Source: Gracilibacillus oryzae
GTDB lineage: Bacteria; Bacillota; Bacilli; Bacillales; Amphibacillaceae
DNA: 44,502 nt
Direction of reading: 5' to 3'
NCBI RefSeq assembly: GCF_009498735.1
Contig: NZ_ML762450.1
Location: forward strand, 1-44,502
Shown here piece by piece: positions 1 to 8,499 of this stretch. A program made the position numbers and the translations under genes. The number at the start of each line of letters is the position of its first letter. Within the stretch, counting starts at the first letter, position 1. A model generated the notes under the pieces. That model saw only the letters and a list, made by a program, of their open reading frames with translations. It did no database searches and had not been told where the DNA came from.

Positions 1-57
1 CTGGTTGTTTTGTTCAGTTTTCAATGATCAATGTTTATCGCCGTCTCTCAAAAGCGA
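1..57 (-). other. rRNA operon leader (5' part, runs off left edge)
   Basis: Read on the minus strand, the sequence after the promoter at 65-93 carries a boxA-like antitermination stretch (ATTGAAAACTGAACAAAAC) of the kind found ahead of 16S genes in Bacillus rrn operons. The structural RNA gene would start beyond base 1, so only the leader is visible. Seen: the promoter and the boxA-like string. Inferred: that the downstream gene is 16S rRNA rather than a tRNA or 5S gene. Confidence 0.6.
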
Positions 58-93
58 CCTCCTAAATATAACATTTTCATAAAAGTAAGTCAA
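58..93 (-). promoter_or_regulatory. strong sigma-A promoter of rRNA-type operon
   Basis: On the minus strand, -35 TTGACT (88-93) and -10 TATATT (65-70) are separated by exactly 17 bp. Together with the boxA-like leader that follows, this is the usual layout of a Bacillus rrn promoter. Transcription runs leftwards out of the window. Confidence 0.7.
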
Positions 94-444
94 CACTTTT
101 TTATAAAAATAATTTCTATTCGTTTTAGAAGTCATCACTTATTAATGCGACTTGAATAGAATAACACGGATATCGCGGTTAGACAACTGGTAATTAATGT
201 AACGAAATTGTATATTATGATTGAATAGACTTTATACTATAAAAGAGTGCAACAGAGTAAAATTTCTTACTTTTGAATTGCAGCTAACTCTTTAGATAGC
301 AACCAGACACTTTTGCAATTTAGAGATGATCAGATTGTTTCTTTCTCTTCTTTTAACCTCAGAAGTCTTTTTCTAAACTACAATATCGTATTAATTCTTC
401 CTATATAATATTTTCCCTCTTATTCAGTTTTATTCTCTTTATTT
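94..444. other. gene-free AT-rich region
   Basis: No open frame with a ribosome binding site is visible on either strand. The stretch is AT-rich and separates the outward-facing rRNA-type promoter from the degenerate 52-bp repeats. No stem with a T-tract was recognised in it. Confidence 0.5.
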
Positions 445-600
445 ATTACATACCTCCCTGATCGAGCCAATGTTTTGATGCCATGATGCTTTCTTAACTT
501 CAAAACTCACTAATCCTGCCAGCGTTTTGATGCCATGACGCCTTCTTATCATCATAACTCCATGAGCCAGACCAAATTTTAATAATATAAAACCAGCTTC
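445..600. repeat. degenerate 52-bp tandem repeat (about 3 units)
   Basis: The string GTTTTGATGCCATGA occurs at 472 and again at 524, exactly 52 bp later; a weaker third copy keeps the TTTT run in register at 577. Between the first two copies an inverted repeat TCAAAAC (500-506) / GTTTTGA (524-530) with a 17-base spacer is visible. The period equals that of the arrays at 26799 and 44090, although overall sequence differs. The units lie downstream of galU, beyond its terminator. Confidence 0.6.
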
Positions 601-666
601 TTTGTTTAGTACTATTATAGAAAGAAAGTGTTTTTACGTGCTTAATCCCGTAAGGTAATCACAAAA

Positions 667-708
667 AGAATCCGCACTGATTTTTCGTGTGAAAATCGTC
701 CGGATTCT
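667..708 (-). terminator. rho-independent terminator of galU
   Basis: The stem AGAATCCG / CGGATTCT encloses a second small hairpin. On the minus strand it is followed directly by TTTTT. It lies just after the galU stop codon in the direction of transcription. Confidence 0.75.
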
Positions 709-733
709 ATAATTTCTCATGATTCTTCTATAT

Positions 734-1609
734 TTATTTCACTGTTTGACTGACTAGGTCTTCCAGCATTTTCTGAACTTCTTCTCCTATTTCTTCATTT
801 TGAAGAGCGAATTCCAAGGTTGTTCGCACAAATCCCAGCTTCTCTCCTACATCATATCTTTTTCCTTCAAAGTCATAGGCAAATACACTTTGAGATTCAT
901 TTAATTGTTGAATCGCATCTGTCAATTGGATTTCTCCACCTGCACCTAATTGTTTTCGATCAAGATATTTCATTATTTCAGGAGTCAAAACATAACGACC
1001 CATAATCGCTAAATTGGAAGGAGCTGTTCCTTTCTCCGGCTTTTCAACAAATTGATGTACAGAATAACATTTTCCATGCTGTGCTGCAGGATCAACAATA
1101 CCGTAACGATGCGTGACATTCTCCGGCACTTGCTGCACTCCAATAACAGAGTTGCCCAAGTCTTGATATTGATCAATCAATTGTTTGAGGCACGGGGTTT
1201 CTGCTTGTACAATATCATCGCCTAATAAGACCGCAAAAGGTTCATCACCAATAAATTTCCGGGCACACCAAACTGCATGTCCTAATCCGAGCGGCTCTTT
1301 TTGACGTATATAGTGGATTTCGACAGATGCTGGCTGTTTCACTTTTTCTAATAATTCCAGCTTTCCTTTTTTCAACAAATTGTCTTCCAGCTCAAAATTG
1401 TTATCAAAGTGATCTTCAATGGCACGTTTCCCTTTCCCTGTCACAATAATAATATCCTCTATGCCAGATGCTACTGCTTCTTCTATTATATATTGAATTG
1501 TTGGTTTATCGACAATTGGGAGCATTTCCTTTGGCATTGCTTTTGTAGCCGGCAAAAATCTGGTTCCAAGCCCTGCTGCAGGTATGATCGCTTTTCTTAC
1601 TTTTTTCAT
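734..1609 (-). CDS. galU: UTP--glucose-1-phosphate uridylyltransferase
   Basis: Makes UDP-glucose from UTP and glucose-1-phosphate in the cytoplasm, feeding glycolipid, teichoic acid and exopolysaccharide synthesis. The 291-residue length is typical of the bacterial GalU/GtaB family. The N-terminal nucleotide-binding loop [20 protein letters not shown] and the following [14 protein letters not shown] are diagnostic, and VEKPEKG and [10 protein letters not shown] later in the chain are also conserved. The ATG start has GGAGG a few bases upstream. It is monocistronic: a terminator follows at 667-708 and the next gene upstream ends in its own terminator. Family assignment is very secure; several paralogues are common in Bacillaceae, so a dedicated pathway cannot be named. 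Confidence 0.95.
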   Translation of the reverse strand: MKKVRKAIIPAAGLGTRFLPATKAMPKEMLPIVDKPTIQYIIEEAVASGIEDIIIVTGKGKRAIEDHFDNNFELEDNLLKKGKLELLEKVKQPASVEIHYIRQKEPLGLGHAVWCARKFIGDEPFAVLLGDDIVQAETPCLKQLIDQYQDLGNSVIGVQQVPENVTHRYGIVDPAAQHGKCYSVHQFVEKPEKGTAPSNLAIMGRYVLTPEIMKYLDRKQLGAGGEIQLTDAIQQLNESQSVFAYDFEGKRYDVGEKLGFVRTTLEFALQNEEIGEEVQKMLEDLVSQTVK

Positions 1610-1713
1610 TATAAATTATCCTCCATAATGGTGATTTTGTATCATCATATAGATTTTATCAAGAAATTATGATAAATATAATAATTTACAGTGAATTTAT
1701 TGTTAAAAAAATA

Positions 1714-1740
1714 GCATTCGCTTCTCACTCCAGCGAATGC
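1714..1740 (-). terminator. rho-independent terminator of the nitroreductase gene
   Basis: A perfect 9-bp stem GCATTCGCT (1714-1722) / AGCGAATGC (1732-1740) has a 9-base loop. On the minus strand it is followed by an ATTTTTTT tract. It lies about 50 bp past the stop of the nitroreductase gene. Confidence 0.85.
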
Positions 1741-1788
1741 TTAATATTACCGAACGGCCAATACCGTTGCCCAATGATAATCAATATA

Positions 1789-2355
1789 TTAGAAACTTCC
1801 TTTAATGATCGTTTCTTTCAGTGACCGGCGATTTGATGGCTTTTCTCGTTCCTGATAAGCCTCTTCCAGAATACTTATATCATCCTGGTAGCCTATCGCG
1901 ATAAGGGCATGAACATCATACTGGTCTGGAATATTCAAAAGTTCGCGAGCCTTATCTTTGTATATCCCACCCATCGCGTGTGTGATAAGTCCGTTTTTCC
2001 ATGCTTGCAGTGATAAATAGCCCCATGCAGTACCAGCATCAAAAGCATGAGCACCCCCTGCTTCTGTATCGGAAAGTAAGAGAGCGTATACTGGTGCAGC
2101 CTTGCACCATTTTAAATTACCTTCCATTATAAACTGGTTAAATAGATCCTTCTCTTCTTTCGTACTCGCGATCACAAAACGCCAAGGCTGTTTATTACTA
2201 GCTGAAGGGGCCCAGCGTGCTGCTTCAAAAATACTCATTAATACAGCTTCTTCCACTTCTTTCCCGGAAAAAGCTCTAGGTGACCAGCGATTTATAAACA
2301 TTTCATCGATTAAATAATCTGCTTTACGAAAATCATTCACATTCAATTTATCCAT
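1789..2355 (-). CDS. nitroreductase-family FMN oxidoreductase
   Basis: A 188-residue member of the nitroreductase fold family, which uses FMN and NAD(P)H to reduce nitro, quinone or similar compounds. Visible family marks are RWSPRAF near the N terminus (FMN phosphate contact), AARWAPSASNKQPWRF, and the C-terminal region with AIGY. Length fits short YdfN/YodC-like members. An in-frame upstream extension to 2445 exists, but the start at 2355 is preceded by GAGGAGG at proper spacing, so the shorter form is chosen. The gene stands alone with its own terminator. The substrate cannot be deduced. Confidence 0.88.
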   Translation of the reverse strand: MDKLNVNDFRKADYLIDEMFINRWSPRAFSGKEVEEAVLMSIFEAARWAPSASNKQPWRFVIASTKEEKDLFNQFIMEGNLKWCKAAPVYALLLSDTEAGGAHAFDAGTAWGYLSLQAWKNGLITHAMGGIYKDKARELLNIPDQYDVHALIAIGYQDDISILEEAYQEREKPSNRRSLKETIIKGSF

Positions 2356-2469
2356 AACTATTCCTCCTCTGCTTTCTTTATTATAGGAGATGAATTGATC
2401 AAGTTCAAAAGATTGGACCGAATCACCTATTGCGGCAGATTTCATACATTATAGCGAGGAGGTATGGGT

Positions 2470-2634
2470 ATGCGCACATTTTTTTCTTTTTTTACTATTA
2501 TGTTTTTAGGATTTTTAATCTTTATACCAACATTGCTTTTCATCGTCCCATTTATAGGTATAAAGGTCTTCCTTGTTATCATTATTTTATTCATAATAGG
2601 ATTCAGTTTGGAATTATTTAAGTCTTTTTTATGA
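2470..2634 (+). CDS. small hydrophobic membrane peptide (54 aa)
   Basis: A 54-residue open frame starts at ATG 2470, seven bases after a near-perfect GAGGAGGT; a second in-frame ATG six bases earlier is too close to it. The product is almost entirely hydrophobic (FFSFFTIMFLGFLIFIP, then IGIKVFLVIIILFIIGF), consistent with two transmembrane helices. No family is recognised. It sits between the divergent nitroreductase and the XRE-TPR regulator downstream on the same strand. The good ribosome binding site argues it is real; function unknown. Confidence 0.55.
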   Translation: MRTFFSFFTIMFLGFLIFIPTLLFIVPFIGIKVFLVIIILFIIGFSLELFKSFL

Positions 2635-2732
2635 CAAAAAGTAAATTTTTTATAAAAAAAGAAGGAAAAAGAACTATTATGTCGAAAAAAGTATATAGTG
2701 AATTTATAAATTAAAGAAAAGAGGTTGATGAC

Positions 2733-3995
2733 GTGTTTCATTATGGTAAATTAATTAGAGATTACCGTAAGAGAAAGCATATGACACAGAAAGAACTGGC
2801 TATCGCAAGCAACTGTTCCTATTCCTATATCAGCAAAATTGAATCAGGTAAAATCGAGCCACCAAAGGATCTGATTGTAAAAATATCAGAAATACTGGAA
2901 ATTAAAGAATTACAAGATAACTACACGACCTCTCCTCAATTGGCGGACAAGCTAATAGAATGGCATCATACCATCAATGAACACAGAATCTTTAATGCGG
3001 ACAAGCTGTTTAAAGAACTGAAACCTCATTTCCCTTTACATCATATCAATTTAAACACACATTACTATATTAACCTTTTCCGCCATTTCTTACTTCGTTT
3101 TGACCATGCCCAAGCTAAACTCTTATTACCTAGAATCCTTGACTACACGAAAACTCTATACAAACAGGAATTATATATTTGTTATAAATCCCTCGGATAT
3201 TATTTTCTTCTTGATAATGATATCAAAAAGGCTTTACATTATTTGCAGCTGGCACGAAATACGGAAGATGTTTCAATAAATGAACCTGAAATTCATATAT
3301 ACTTTGCCATTATACATATTTACTTAAATGAGCCTGCTCATGCAGAGAATGAACTGATGGAAGCAAAAACTTATTATGAAACTCAAGTGGATCCGATCAA
3401 TCATCTTCTATTTAAATATTTACTTACTTTTCCTGACATCCTGCGCCATAAACATGACAAAGTCGTTAGTTCATTAGAAAAGATTCTGTCGCACTCTGTT
3501 TATCATTCCTTCCAAATAAAATATGAATTAATCTATTTCACATTAGGTTATATTTATATTGAAGAAAAGCAATTTAATAAAGCGATTTCAATATTGAGAA
3601 AAGCCATAACTAAAGAAAAAAATCCACTTTTTAAAGTAAAATATATCTACTTCCTTGCTATAGCGTATGCTTATAATGGCCAAAAAAATGAATCCCTTGA
3701 TTATATCCAAATTGGAATCGGGCTGAAATCAAACAGAAAATACCAGTATTGGCTCTATATTTTAAAAAAGATTATGTCAAATAAACTGTGTACAGAAGAA
3801 ACGAGCTTATACATCCATAAAAATATGCTTCCATACTTTACGAATACAGGCGACCAGCCTCAAATAAATGAATGTCACTTATTACTGTCGATCATTTATC
3901 ACAAAATGAATCATTATAAAAGAGCTAACTCCCATTTATTTAATGTTGTGAATGGTTTTCAACTGGCAGAATTAACGGAAAAGTATGAAGTATAG
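2733..3995 (+). CDS. XRE-family HTH regulator with C-terminal TPR-like repeats (RRNPP type)
   Basis: A 420-residue cytoplasmic regulator. Residues about 5-62 form a clear XRE helix-turn-helix (RDYRKRKHMTQKELA, then CSYSYISKIESGKIEP). The rest is all-helical with repeated 30-40 residue helical pairs, as in the PlcR/NprR/Rgg (RRNPP) regulators that bind secreted and re-imported oligopeptides. The start is GTG at 2733 with AAAGAGG eight bases upstream; the ATG at 2728 is out of frame. No cognate pro-peptide gene is evident: the next gene codes for a DUF1540 protein. It could equally be a peptide-independent XRE-TPR regulator, so the peptide-sensing role is inference. Confidence 0.8.
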   Translation: MFHYGKLIRDYRKRKHMTQKELAIASNCSYSYISKIESGKIEPPKDLIVKISEILEIKELQDNYTTSPQLADKLIEWHHTINEHRIFNADKLFKELKPHFPLHHINLNTHYYINLFRHFLLRFDHAQAKLLLPRILDYTKTLYKQELYICYKSLGYYFLLDNDIKKALHYLQLARNTEDVSINEPEIHIYFAIIHIYLNEPAHAENELMEAKTYYETQVDPINHLLFKYLLTFPDILRHKHDKVVSSLEKILSHSVYHSFQIKYELIYFTLGYIYIEEKQFNKAISILRKAITKEKNPLFKVKYIYFLAIAYAYNGQKNESLDYIQIGIGLKSNRKYQYWLYILKKIMSNKLCTEETSLYIHKNMLPYFTNTGDQPQINECHLLLSIIYHKMNHYKRANSHLFNVVNGFQLAELTEKYEV

Positions 3996-4067
3996 CCATG
4001 TTGCCAGTTATCTCCACACATATAATTACCGGGTTGTTTGATACTGTTAACATAGGAGGTGTGAATG

Positions 4068-4223
4068 ATGGCGAAAGATGTGAAATGTGAAGTGAATAAT
4101 TGTAAATATTGGATGAATGGAAACAGATGTCGAGCCAATATGATTTATGTTGTCAGCCACACAGGTAAAAGCGCTTCAGATGTGCAGGAGACAGATTGCC
4201 ATACATTTGAAGCGAAAGTCTAG
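4068..4223 (+). CDS. DUF1540 small cysteine-rich protein
   Basis: A 51-residue protein reading MAKDVKCEVNNCKYW at its start and ending ETDCHTFEAKV. The four-cysteine pattern (CxxxxxC, then C, then C) and overall sequence match the DUF1540 family, common in spore-forming Firmicutes and thought to bind metal; no function is established. AGGAGGT ends seven bases before the chosen ATG; an adjacent in-frame ATG at 4065 would add one Met. It follows the XRE-TPR regulator gene by about 70 bp on the same strand. Confidence 0.82.
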   Translation: MAKDVKCEVNNCKYWMNGNRCRANMIYVVSHTGKSASDVQETDCHTFEAKV

Positions 4224-4294
4224 CCTTAAATTAGAATGACAGGACCTCACAGACAGGTTATATGTTTTTACCATCAATCGTGCCTTCTTTATTG

Positions 4295-4325
4295 ACCACA
4301 GCTAACATGTTTCATTAGCTGTGGT
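4295..4325. terminator. bidirectional hairpin between convergent genes
   Basis: A perfect 11-bp stem ACCACAGCTAA (4295-4305) / TTAGCTGTGGT (4315-4325) with a 9-base loop lies between the DUF1540 gene and the convergent LCP gene. T-tracts are weak on both sides, so it probably serves both genes, less efficiently than the other terminators here. Confidence 0.6.
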
Positions 4326-4331
4326 TCTCTG

Positions 4332-5255
4332 CTAATTTTTCTCTGTGATCATTTTGTAGACCTTCTGGATTTCCTCCTCATTGAAAATGAAATAATAGGT
4401 ATCATCAATGATTGATCCGCTTCCCTGCAACATATAGCTAGTAAAATTATTTCTAGTGTCACGGTAATCAGCCATTAAATCAAGCATATGATGAAATTTC
4501 ATATTTGTTGTCACATTATCACCAAGTACATTAATTACATCATTTATCTTCGTAATTGATTGAAGACTTATCCCTTTTTCCACTATTGCTCTGATTACTT
4601 GACGCTGCCGTTCTGTTCTGCCAAAGTCCCCAGATGTGTCTTCTTTCCTCATTCTGACGTAGCCTAATGTATGCATTCCATCCAAGTGCAACTCACCTTG
4701 ATGATAATGAAATCCGTCACTTCCATGCCAGTCAAGGTCATTGTTCACAGTGATTCCACCAAGTGCGTCAACTAGACCTGACAAACCGTCCATGTTCATT
4801 TTTATATAGAAATCTAATTTTATACCAAGAAATTCTTCGACTGTATCAATCGACATATCCACCCCGCCAAAAGCATAGGCATGATTAATTTTATCCTGAA
4901 TTCCTTTTCCGGAAATCTCTGTTCTAGTATCCCTTGGAATACTGATTAATTGCATCTGATTATGCTGCGGATCTAAAGTCAGCACCATTACTGCATCAGA
5001 CCGCCCTCTATCATCTGTCCTTTCGTCTACTCCTAACAAAAGAATATTCAAAGATTCTCTTGCGTCGATTTTCTTATTTGTCAGTGTTTTATCAATAGCC
5101 ACAACTTCTTTATGTATCTTTTCATTTACCGTACTTTTCGCATTGTGATAAATAGAATAAACATAACTGCCGCCTGCCAGAACTGTTATCAAAACAATCC
5201 CTATTACAACCCATAACCAAAAAGTGGACTTCTTCCTTTTACGTTGGTTGTTCAC
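4332..5255 (-). CDS. LytR-CpsA-Psr (LCP) family envelope ligase
   Basis: A 307-residue protein of the family that transfers teichoic acids or other glycopolymers from undecaprenyl carriers to peptidoglycan at the outer membrane face. There is a short basic cytoplasmic N terminus, one transmembrane helix at about 12-34, then the LCP domain with LLLGVDER, the conserved arginine motif ISIPRDTRTEI and KINHAYAFGG, and FGRTERQRQVI further on. The start is GTG at 5255, eight bases after AAGGAG. A TGCTATAAT extended -10 lies just upstream. With galU, the VanZ-like gene and the sortase nearby it fits an envelope gene cluster, although the genes are not one operon. Confidence 0.9.
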   Translation of the reverse strand: MNNQRKRKKSTFWLWVVIGIVLITVLAGGSYVYSIYHNAKSTVNEKIHKEVVAIDKTLTNKKIDARESLNILLLGVDERTDDRGRSDAVMVLTLDPQHNQMQLISIPRDTRTEISGKGIQDKINHAYAFGGVDMSIDTVEEFLGIKLDFYIKMNMDGLSGLVDALGGITVNNDLDWHGSDGFHYHQGELHLDGMHTLGYVRMRKEDTSGDFGRTERQRQVIRAIVEKGISLQSITKINDVINVLGDNVTTNMKFHHMLDLMADYRDTRNNFTSYMLQGSGSIIDDTYYFIFNEEEIQKVYKMITEKN

Positions 5256-5293
5256 ACTGGTTTCTCCTTAATATGGAAATTTTTGATACTTAT

Positions 5294-5302
5294 ATTATAG
5301 CA
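5294..5302 (-). promoter_or_regulatory. extended -10 promoter for the LCP gene
   Basis: On the minus strand TGCTATAAT (TATAAT at 5294-5299 with the TG extension) lies about 40 bp before the GTG start of the LCP gene. No good -35 hexamer is seen at 17 bp, which is tolerated in extended -10 promoters. Confidence 0.4.
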
Positions 5303-5345
5303 CAAGTAAAAAAAACCGGGCATATTATTTGGAGAAATAGTTGTT

Positions 5346-6098
5346 TTAACTGATCTGATCTAAGGCTTGTTGCATAAGCTGATTCTCTCGTGCCTTTTTA
5401 AGTGATTGATACGTGTCATAAACTGTTTGTGCTTCACTCTCTGTGTACCCATTGCTTTCCAATTCACTCACTAATTGATTATATATTTGATTAAAGACAG
5501 CATCTGTATTTGCTTCTAAACGAGCCGCAGCAGACTGATATTTCTGAAATAAATATGTATAAGAGACATTATCACCTGATTGCTTCTTGTTACTGTATTC
5601 CGAATAAGCATAGGAAACTAACTCATTCAGTCTGACCTCAGCCTGACTCTGCAGTGATGTAAAAGCAGGCTCGTATTTAGCCACAATCCTCTCCGCTGTT
5701 GGTTGCATTCCAGCCGCCGGTGTACTGTCCTGATTCCCTTTTTGTGCTGAATTGTCCCCTTCTTCACTTGTCACAGATTCCCCTGATGAAGATTCGTTTT
5801 CATTTTGATTCGTATCACTTGGAATTTCTGCAGCGTAGGTTTCCTGCATATTCGCTTCTGATTTTTGATCAGGTTGTTTTGTTGACCCTTCATTATTTTC
5901 CAGATTGGCTGGATCATTTGTTGAATGTGGAGGTGTTGCCGACTCAGGTAATGTTATCTCATATTCATTATCAATAATGTTATCTACTTGCTCATCTTCA
6001 ATGTCATACTCTTTGATGAAAAGAAAATAACAAAGCAGCCCTACTCCTACAATCACTAATCCCAATAAAGAAAACAGAATCTTTTTCCACACATTCAT
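5346..6098 (-). CDS. membrane-anchored hypothetical protein with acidic linker and helical C-terminal domain
   Basis: About 250 residues. One transmembrane helix (ILFSLLGLVIVGVGLLCYF) near the N terminus is followed by a long Glu/Asn/Ser/Thr-rich linker of about 100 residues and a helical C-terminal region of about 115 residues (ERIVAKYEPAFTSLQ to LMQQALDQIS). The chain would be anchored with the bulk outside. No family is recognised. The start is uncertain: ATG 6098 or GTG 6092 lie after GGGAG, while an upstream GTG at 6119 lacks a ribosome binding site. It lies upstream of the LCP gene on the same strand, with the LCP promoter between, so joint transcription is possible but not shown. Confidence 0.75.
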   Translation of the reverse strand: MNVWKKILFSLLGLVIVGVGLLCYFLFIKEYDIEDEQVDNIIDNEYEITLPESATPPHSTNDPANLENNEGSTKQPDQKSEANMQETYAAEIPSDTNQNENESSSGESVTSEEGDNSAQKGNQDSTPAAGMQPTAERIVAKYEPAFTSLQSQAEVRLNELVSYAYSEYSNKKQSGDNVSYTYLFQKYQSAAARLEANTDAVFNQIYNQLVSELESNGYTESEAQTVYDTYQSLKKARENQLMQQALDQIS

Positions 6099-6290
6099 CA
6101 CTCCCTGAATCACCGCCACTCTATTATAGAATCCATCAGAGAGACAGCCTTTTAATTAATTTCAAGTTTATTACCAGCTCAACCATCTATTATATCAATG
6201 GGTTTTTATATCCCCCACTTACCATCTTCTTGTTATTCGATACTTTTCGATTAGGGGTATTACATATGGTTAGCGCTGTGATAAAAAAAT

Positions 6291-6334
6291 AGCATAATAT
6301 AGTTGTTTATAAAGATATTGTACTATATTATGCT
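6291..6334 (-). terminator. rho-independent terminator of the VanZ-like gene
   Basis: A 13-bp perfect stem AGCATAATATAGT (6291-6303) / ACTATATTATGCT (6322-6334). On the minus strand it is followed by ATTTTTTTAT, just past the stop of the VanZ-like gene. Confidence 0.85.
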
Positions 6335-6383
6335 GACGAAATTAAATGAATTTATGTAATTTTTGTAAAAAAATGAAGAAAGT

Positions 6384-6842
6384 TCATCTCTCATTTGAAA
6401 TAGTCCGGCGACTTGTTAACAGATAGACAAAAATTCCTGAAAACACCCCTAAACTATCGATAAAAACATCCGTAATCTGGGCACCGCGCCCAATTATAAA
6501 TAACTGATGCATTTCATCCAGTACAGCATACGAGATGCAAATGGTTATAGTGAGAAATACATGCTGTATGAGGTGAGAACCTTTCCGGCTTTTTTGCAGC
6601 GCGTACATCACCAGCAAACTGAAAATAAAATAAATAAAAAAATGGGCAAACTTGCGAATTTTACTGTTAAGTCTTACATCTTGCGCGTTTGACACATCAG
6701 GAAAGATATTCTCTGCCAGATTTATGATAAAGTGTGTTACCCCTGTACTAAGCTGATTCGAAGTTGTGGCTGGTTGATGTGACAGATAAAAGATGAATCC
6801 CATACATACAATAACCGCTATCCATGATAAATATTTATACAA
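6384..6842 (-). CDS. VanZ-like family membrane protein
   Basis: A 152-residue integral membrane protein with about four transmembrane helices. The VanZ-family marks are visible: LNSKIRKFAHFFIYFIFSLL in the middle and DEMHQLFIIGRGAQITDVFI with the following IDSLG near the end. Some family members confer low-level teicoplanin tolerance in enterococci; most Bacillus relatives have no proven role. The start is TTG at 6842, six bases after GAGGAG. The gene stands alone with a strong terminator. Confidence 0.88.
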   Translation of the reverse strand: MYKYLSWIAVIVCMGFIFYLSHQPATTSNQLSTGVTHFIINLAENIFPDVSNAQDVRLNSKIRKFAHFFIYFIFSLLVMYALQKSRKGSHLIQHVFLTITICISYAVLDEMHQLFIIGRGAQITDVFIDSLGVFSGIFVYLLTSRRTISNER

Positions 6843-7025
6843 TGAATTCTCCTCATTCCGGGCGATGTGATAGATACTCCAACTTTGAACTGTAGTGATT
6901 TTATGCCATTCCCGCTATCCTGTTACTCTTTAAGGGGAGCAATAGGATATTCCAATCATTTCTAATTTACTAAATCTGACCATATCTTGTCTACTTATTC
7001 CGTCTATTTTTTTCCAACAAAAAAA

Positions 7026-7060
7026 CTTATCACCCTTCATTACCATGAGAGAGTGATAAG
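7026..7060 (-). terminator. rho-independent terminator of the sortase operon
   Basis: The stem CTTATCAC (7026-7033) / GTGATAAG (7053-7060) is followed on the minus strand by a run of seven T. It lies just beyond the sortase stop codon. Confidence 0.85.
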
Positions 7061-7066
7061 CTTTCT

Positions 7067-7696
7067 TTACGGACTGCTTTTTAATTCAGTATAAACAATA
7101 TAACGATCTGGCGCATCGCCAATATAATCAAATGGGTAGCAGGTTGTCAGTGTCAAAGTTTCATAATCCTTTGGCACTGCAACTGAGCGGTCGTCAGCAC
7201 TTACAATTTCAAACCCGACAGCTTCATAAATGAAATCACCATATTTTGTTGAAAAAGTAATTTCATCACCAACTTCCAGATGCTCTAATTCGCGAAAGAC
7301 AGTGTCACGATGACCACTTAAAATAACATGTCCACCTTGCCCCGGAAGCATTGTCCCCATCATATGGCCAATACCTTCCTTTAATTCTTCTTCCCGCGTA
7401 CCTTGCACGACAGGATAGCTTAAGTCTAGAGACTCAATATTTAAAGCGCCAAGGCTTTCACCCGGCTTCGGTATGGTGTCCCAATAGTCCGTTTTAAACA
7501 CTTTTTGTTTATTTTCCGGCTTATAAGGCATCACTACCGTTTTTGAAAGATGGACAGTTGATTTCGTCATCTCCCAGCCAAAAATAGCAACTACAGAGAT
7601 ACCTGATACGATAAATAAAATGGGTATACCAATTAATACCCATTTTATCAATTTGCGTTTTTTTGACTTGCCTGATTCTCTTCTTTTCATTCCCAT
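7067..7696 (-). CDS. class D-type sortase (LPXTA sortase)
   Basis: A 209-residue cysteine transpeptidase that cleaves a C-terminal sorting signal and links the protein to the cell wall. It has a basic N terminus, a single transmembrane helix at about 17-41, and a sortase barrel with the catalytic residues visible: His129 in ILSGHRDTVF, Cys186 in TLTTCYPF and Arg198 in APDRYIVY. The TLTTC context and short N terminus fit class D sortases, which in Bacillus handle LPNTA/LPDTA signals. It lies 25 bp downstream of its likely substrate, which carries LPNTA, so the two form a dedicated sortase-substrate operon. The ribosome binding site is weak, suggesting coupling to the upstream gene. Confidence 0.92.
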   Translation of the reverse strand: MGMKRRESGKSKKRKLIKWVLIGIPILFIVSGISVVAIFGWEMTKSTVHLSKTVVMPYKPENKQKVFKTDYWDTIPKPGESLGALNIESLDLSYPVVQGTREEELKEGIGHMMGTMLPGQGGHVILSGHRDTVFRELEHLEVGDEITFSTKYGDFIYEAVGFEIVSADDRSVAVPKDYETLTLTTCYPFDYIGDAPDRYIVYTELKSSP

Positions 7697-7721
7697 TTTA
7701 AACAGCCCAATCTTGATTTAA

Positions 7722-8423
7722 TTATGAAAATTTGCGAGCTAATCTGACAGCAGGGAATAATGCTACTAAACCTAATGCTAATAATACACCGCCAATAGCA
7801 ATAGCCATAGGCATATCTGTAGCCGTATTAGGTAATTGTGATTCCGGCATTGGTACAAATGTTTCTGATGATTGTAATTCTTTTGCAGCTGCTACTGCAT
7901 CTTCCAAAGCGCTAATTTTAGTGGCTAAGCTACCTGCACTGATATCTTCAATGGAAGGGTCATATGACACAAGTTCATTTCCATCAAGATCAGTTACTGA
8001 TAAACGTAAACTTGATGTATCAACATTTGCTAGATTTGTAGTAAAATCGATAACATTTCCATTTCCGTCAACTAAATTGATTACTAAATGCGCTTTCTGT
8101 GCACTGTCATTTAATAGAGCAGCAACAGTGTTACGGTCAGCATCTGATAATTCTTCAGGTGATGATACTCCCGCAAGAATAGTTTGTGCTTCCTCTGCAT
8201 TTGCTACGATGCTTTCCAATTCAGAATCTGTAATTCCTGCTGTTTGAAGGTGTGTATAAAGATAGCTGATTTCCTGGTCATCTGCAATGTTCATTGTTGC
8301 AACTGCATCTACAAGTTCCTGTGCCGCATCTTGTTCATCAGCAGATAAACTGGCAAGTGGAGTAAATAGAGAGATTACGAGAATTGCTAGAGATACTATT
8401 AGGCCTTTTTTCATTGTCTTCAT
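7722..8423 (-). CDS. acidic LPNTA-anchored surface protein, sortase substrate
   Basis: A 233-residue secreted protein with a signal peptide at about 1-28 (cleavage near SLSA/DEQ), a very acidic ectodomain, and a sorting signal at 197-233: LPNTA, a hydrophobic helix, and the RLARKFS tail. LPNTA instead of LPXTG matches the specificity known for B. anthracis class D sortase, and the gene immediately precedes such a sortase. The ectodomain looks related to the 'processed acidic surface protein' group found beside LPXTA sortases; that label is from memory and not tested. A TTGACA promoter lies upstream. Function of the ectodomain is unknown. Confidence 0.85.
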   Translation of the reverse strand: MKTMKKGLIVSLAILVISLFTPLASLSADEQDAAQELVDAVATMNIADDQEISYLYTHLQTAGITDSELESIVANAEEAQTILAGVSSPEELSDADRNTVAALLNDSAQKAHLVINLVDGNGNVIDFTTNLANVDTSSLRLSVTDLDGNELVSYDPSIEDISAGSLATKISALEDAVAAAKELQSSETFVPMPESQLPNTATDMPMAIAIGGVLLALGLVALFPAVRLARKFS

Positions 8424-8471
8424 TACTTTAAATCATCTCCTTTTTCAATTTGATTCCATTATATCAGACTA

Positions 8472-8499
8472 GTATTATAATTTCAGCAAATATTGTCAA
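8472..8499 (-). promoter_or_regulatory. candidate promoter of the sortase-substrate operon
   Basis: On the minus strand a consensus -35 TTGACA (8494-8499) is followed after 16 bp by TAATAC (8472-8477). A TATAAT overlaps one turn closer at a poor 14-bp spacing. It lies about 50-75 bp before the substrate gene, followed by AAGGAG. Confidence 0.5.
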
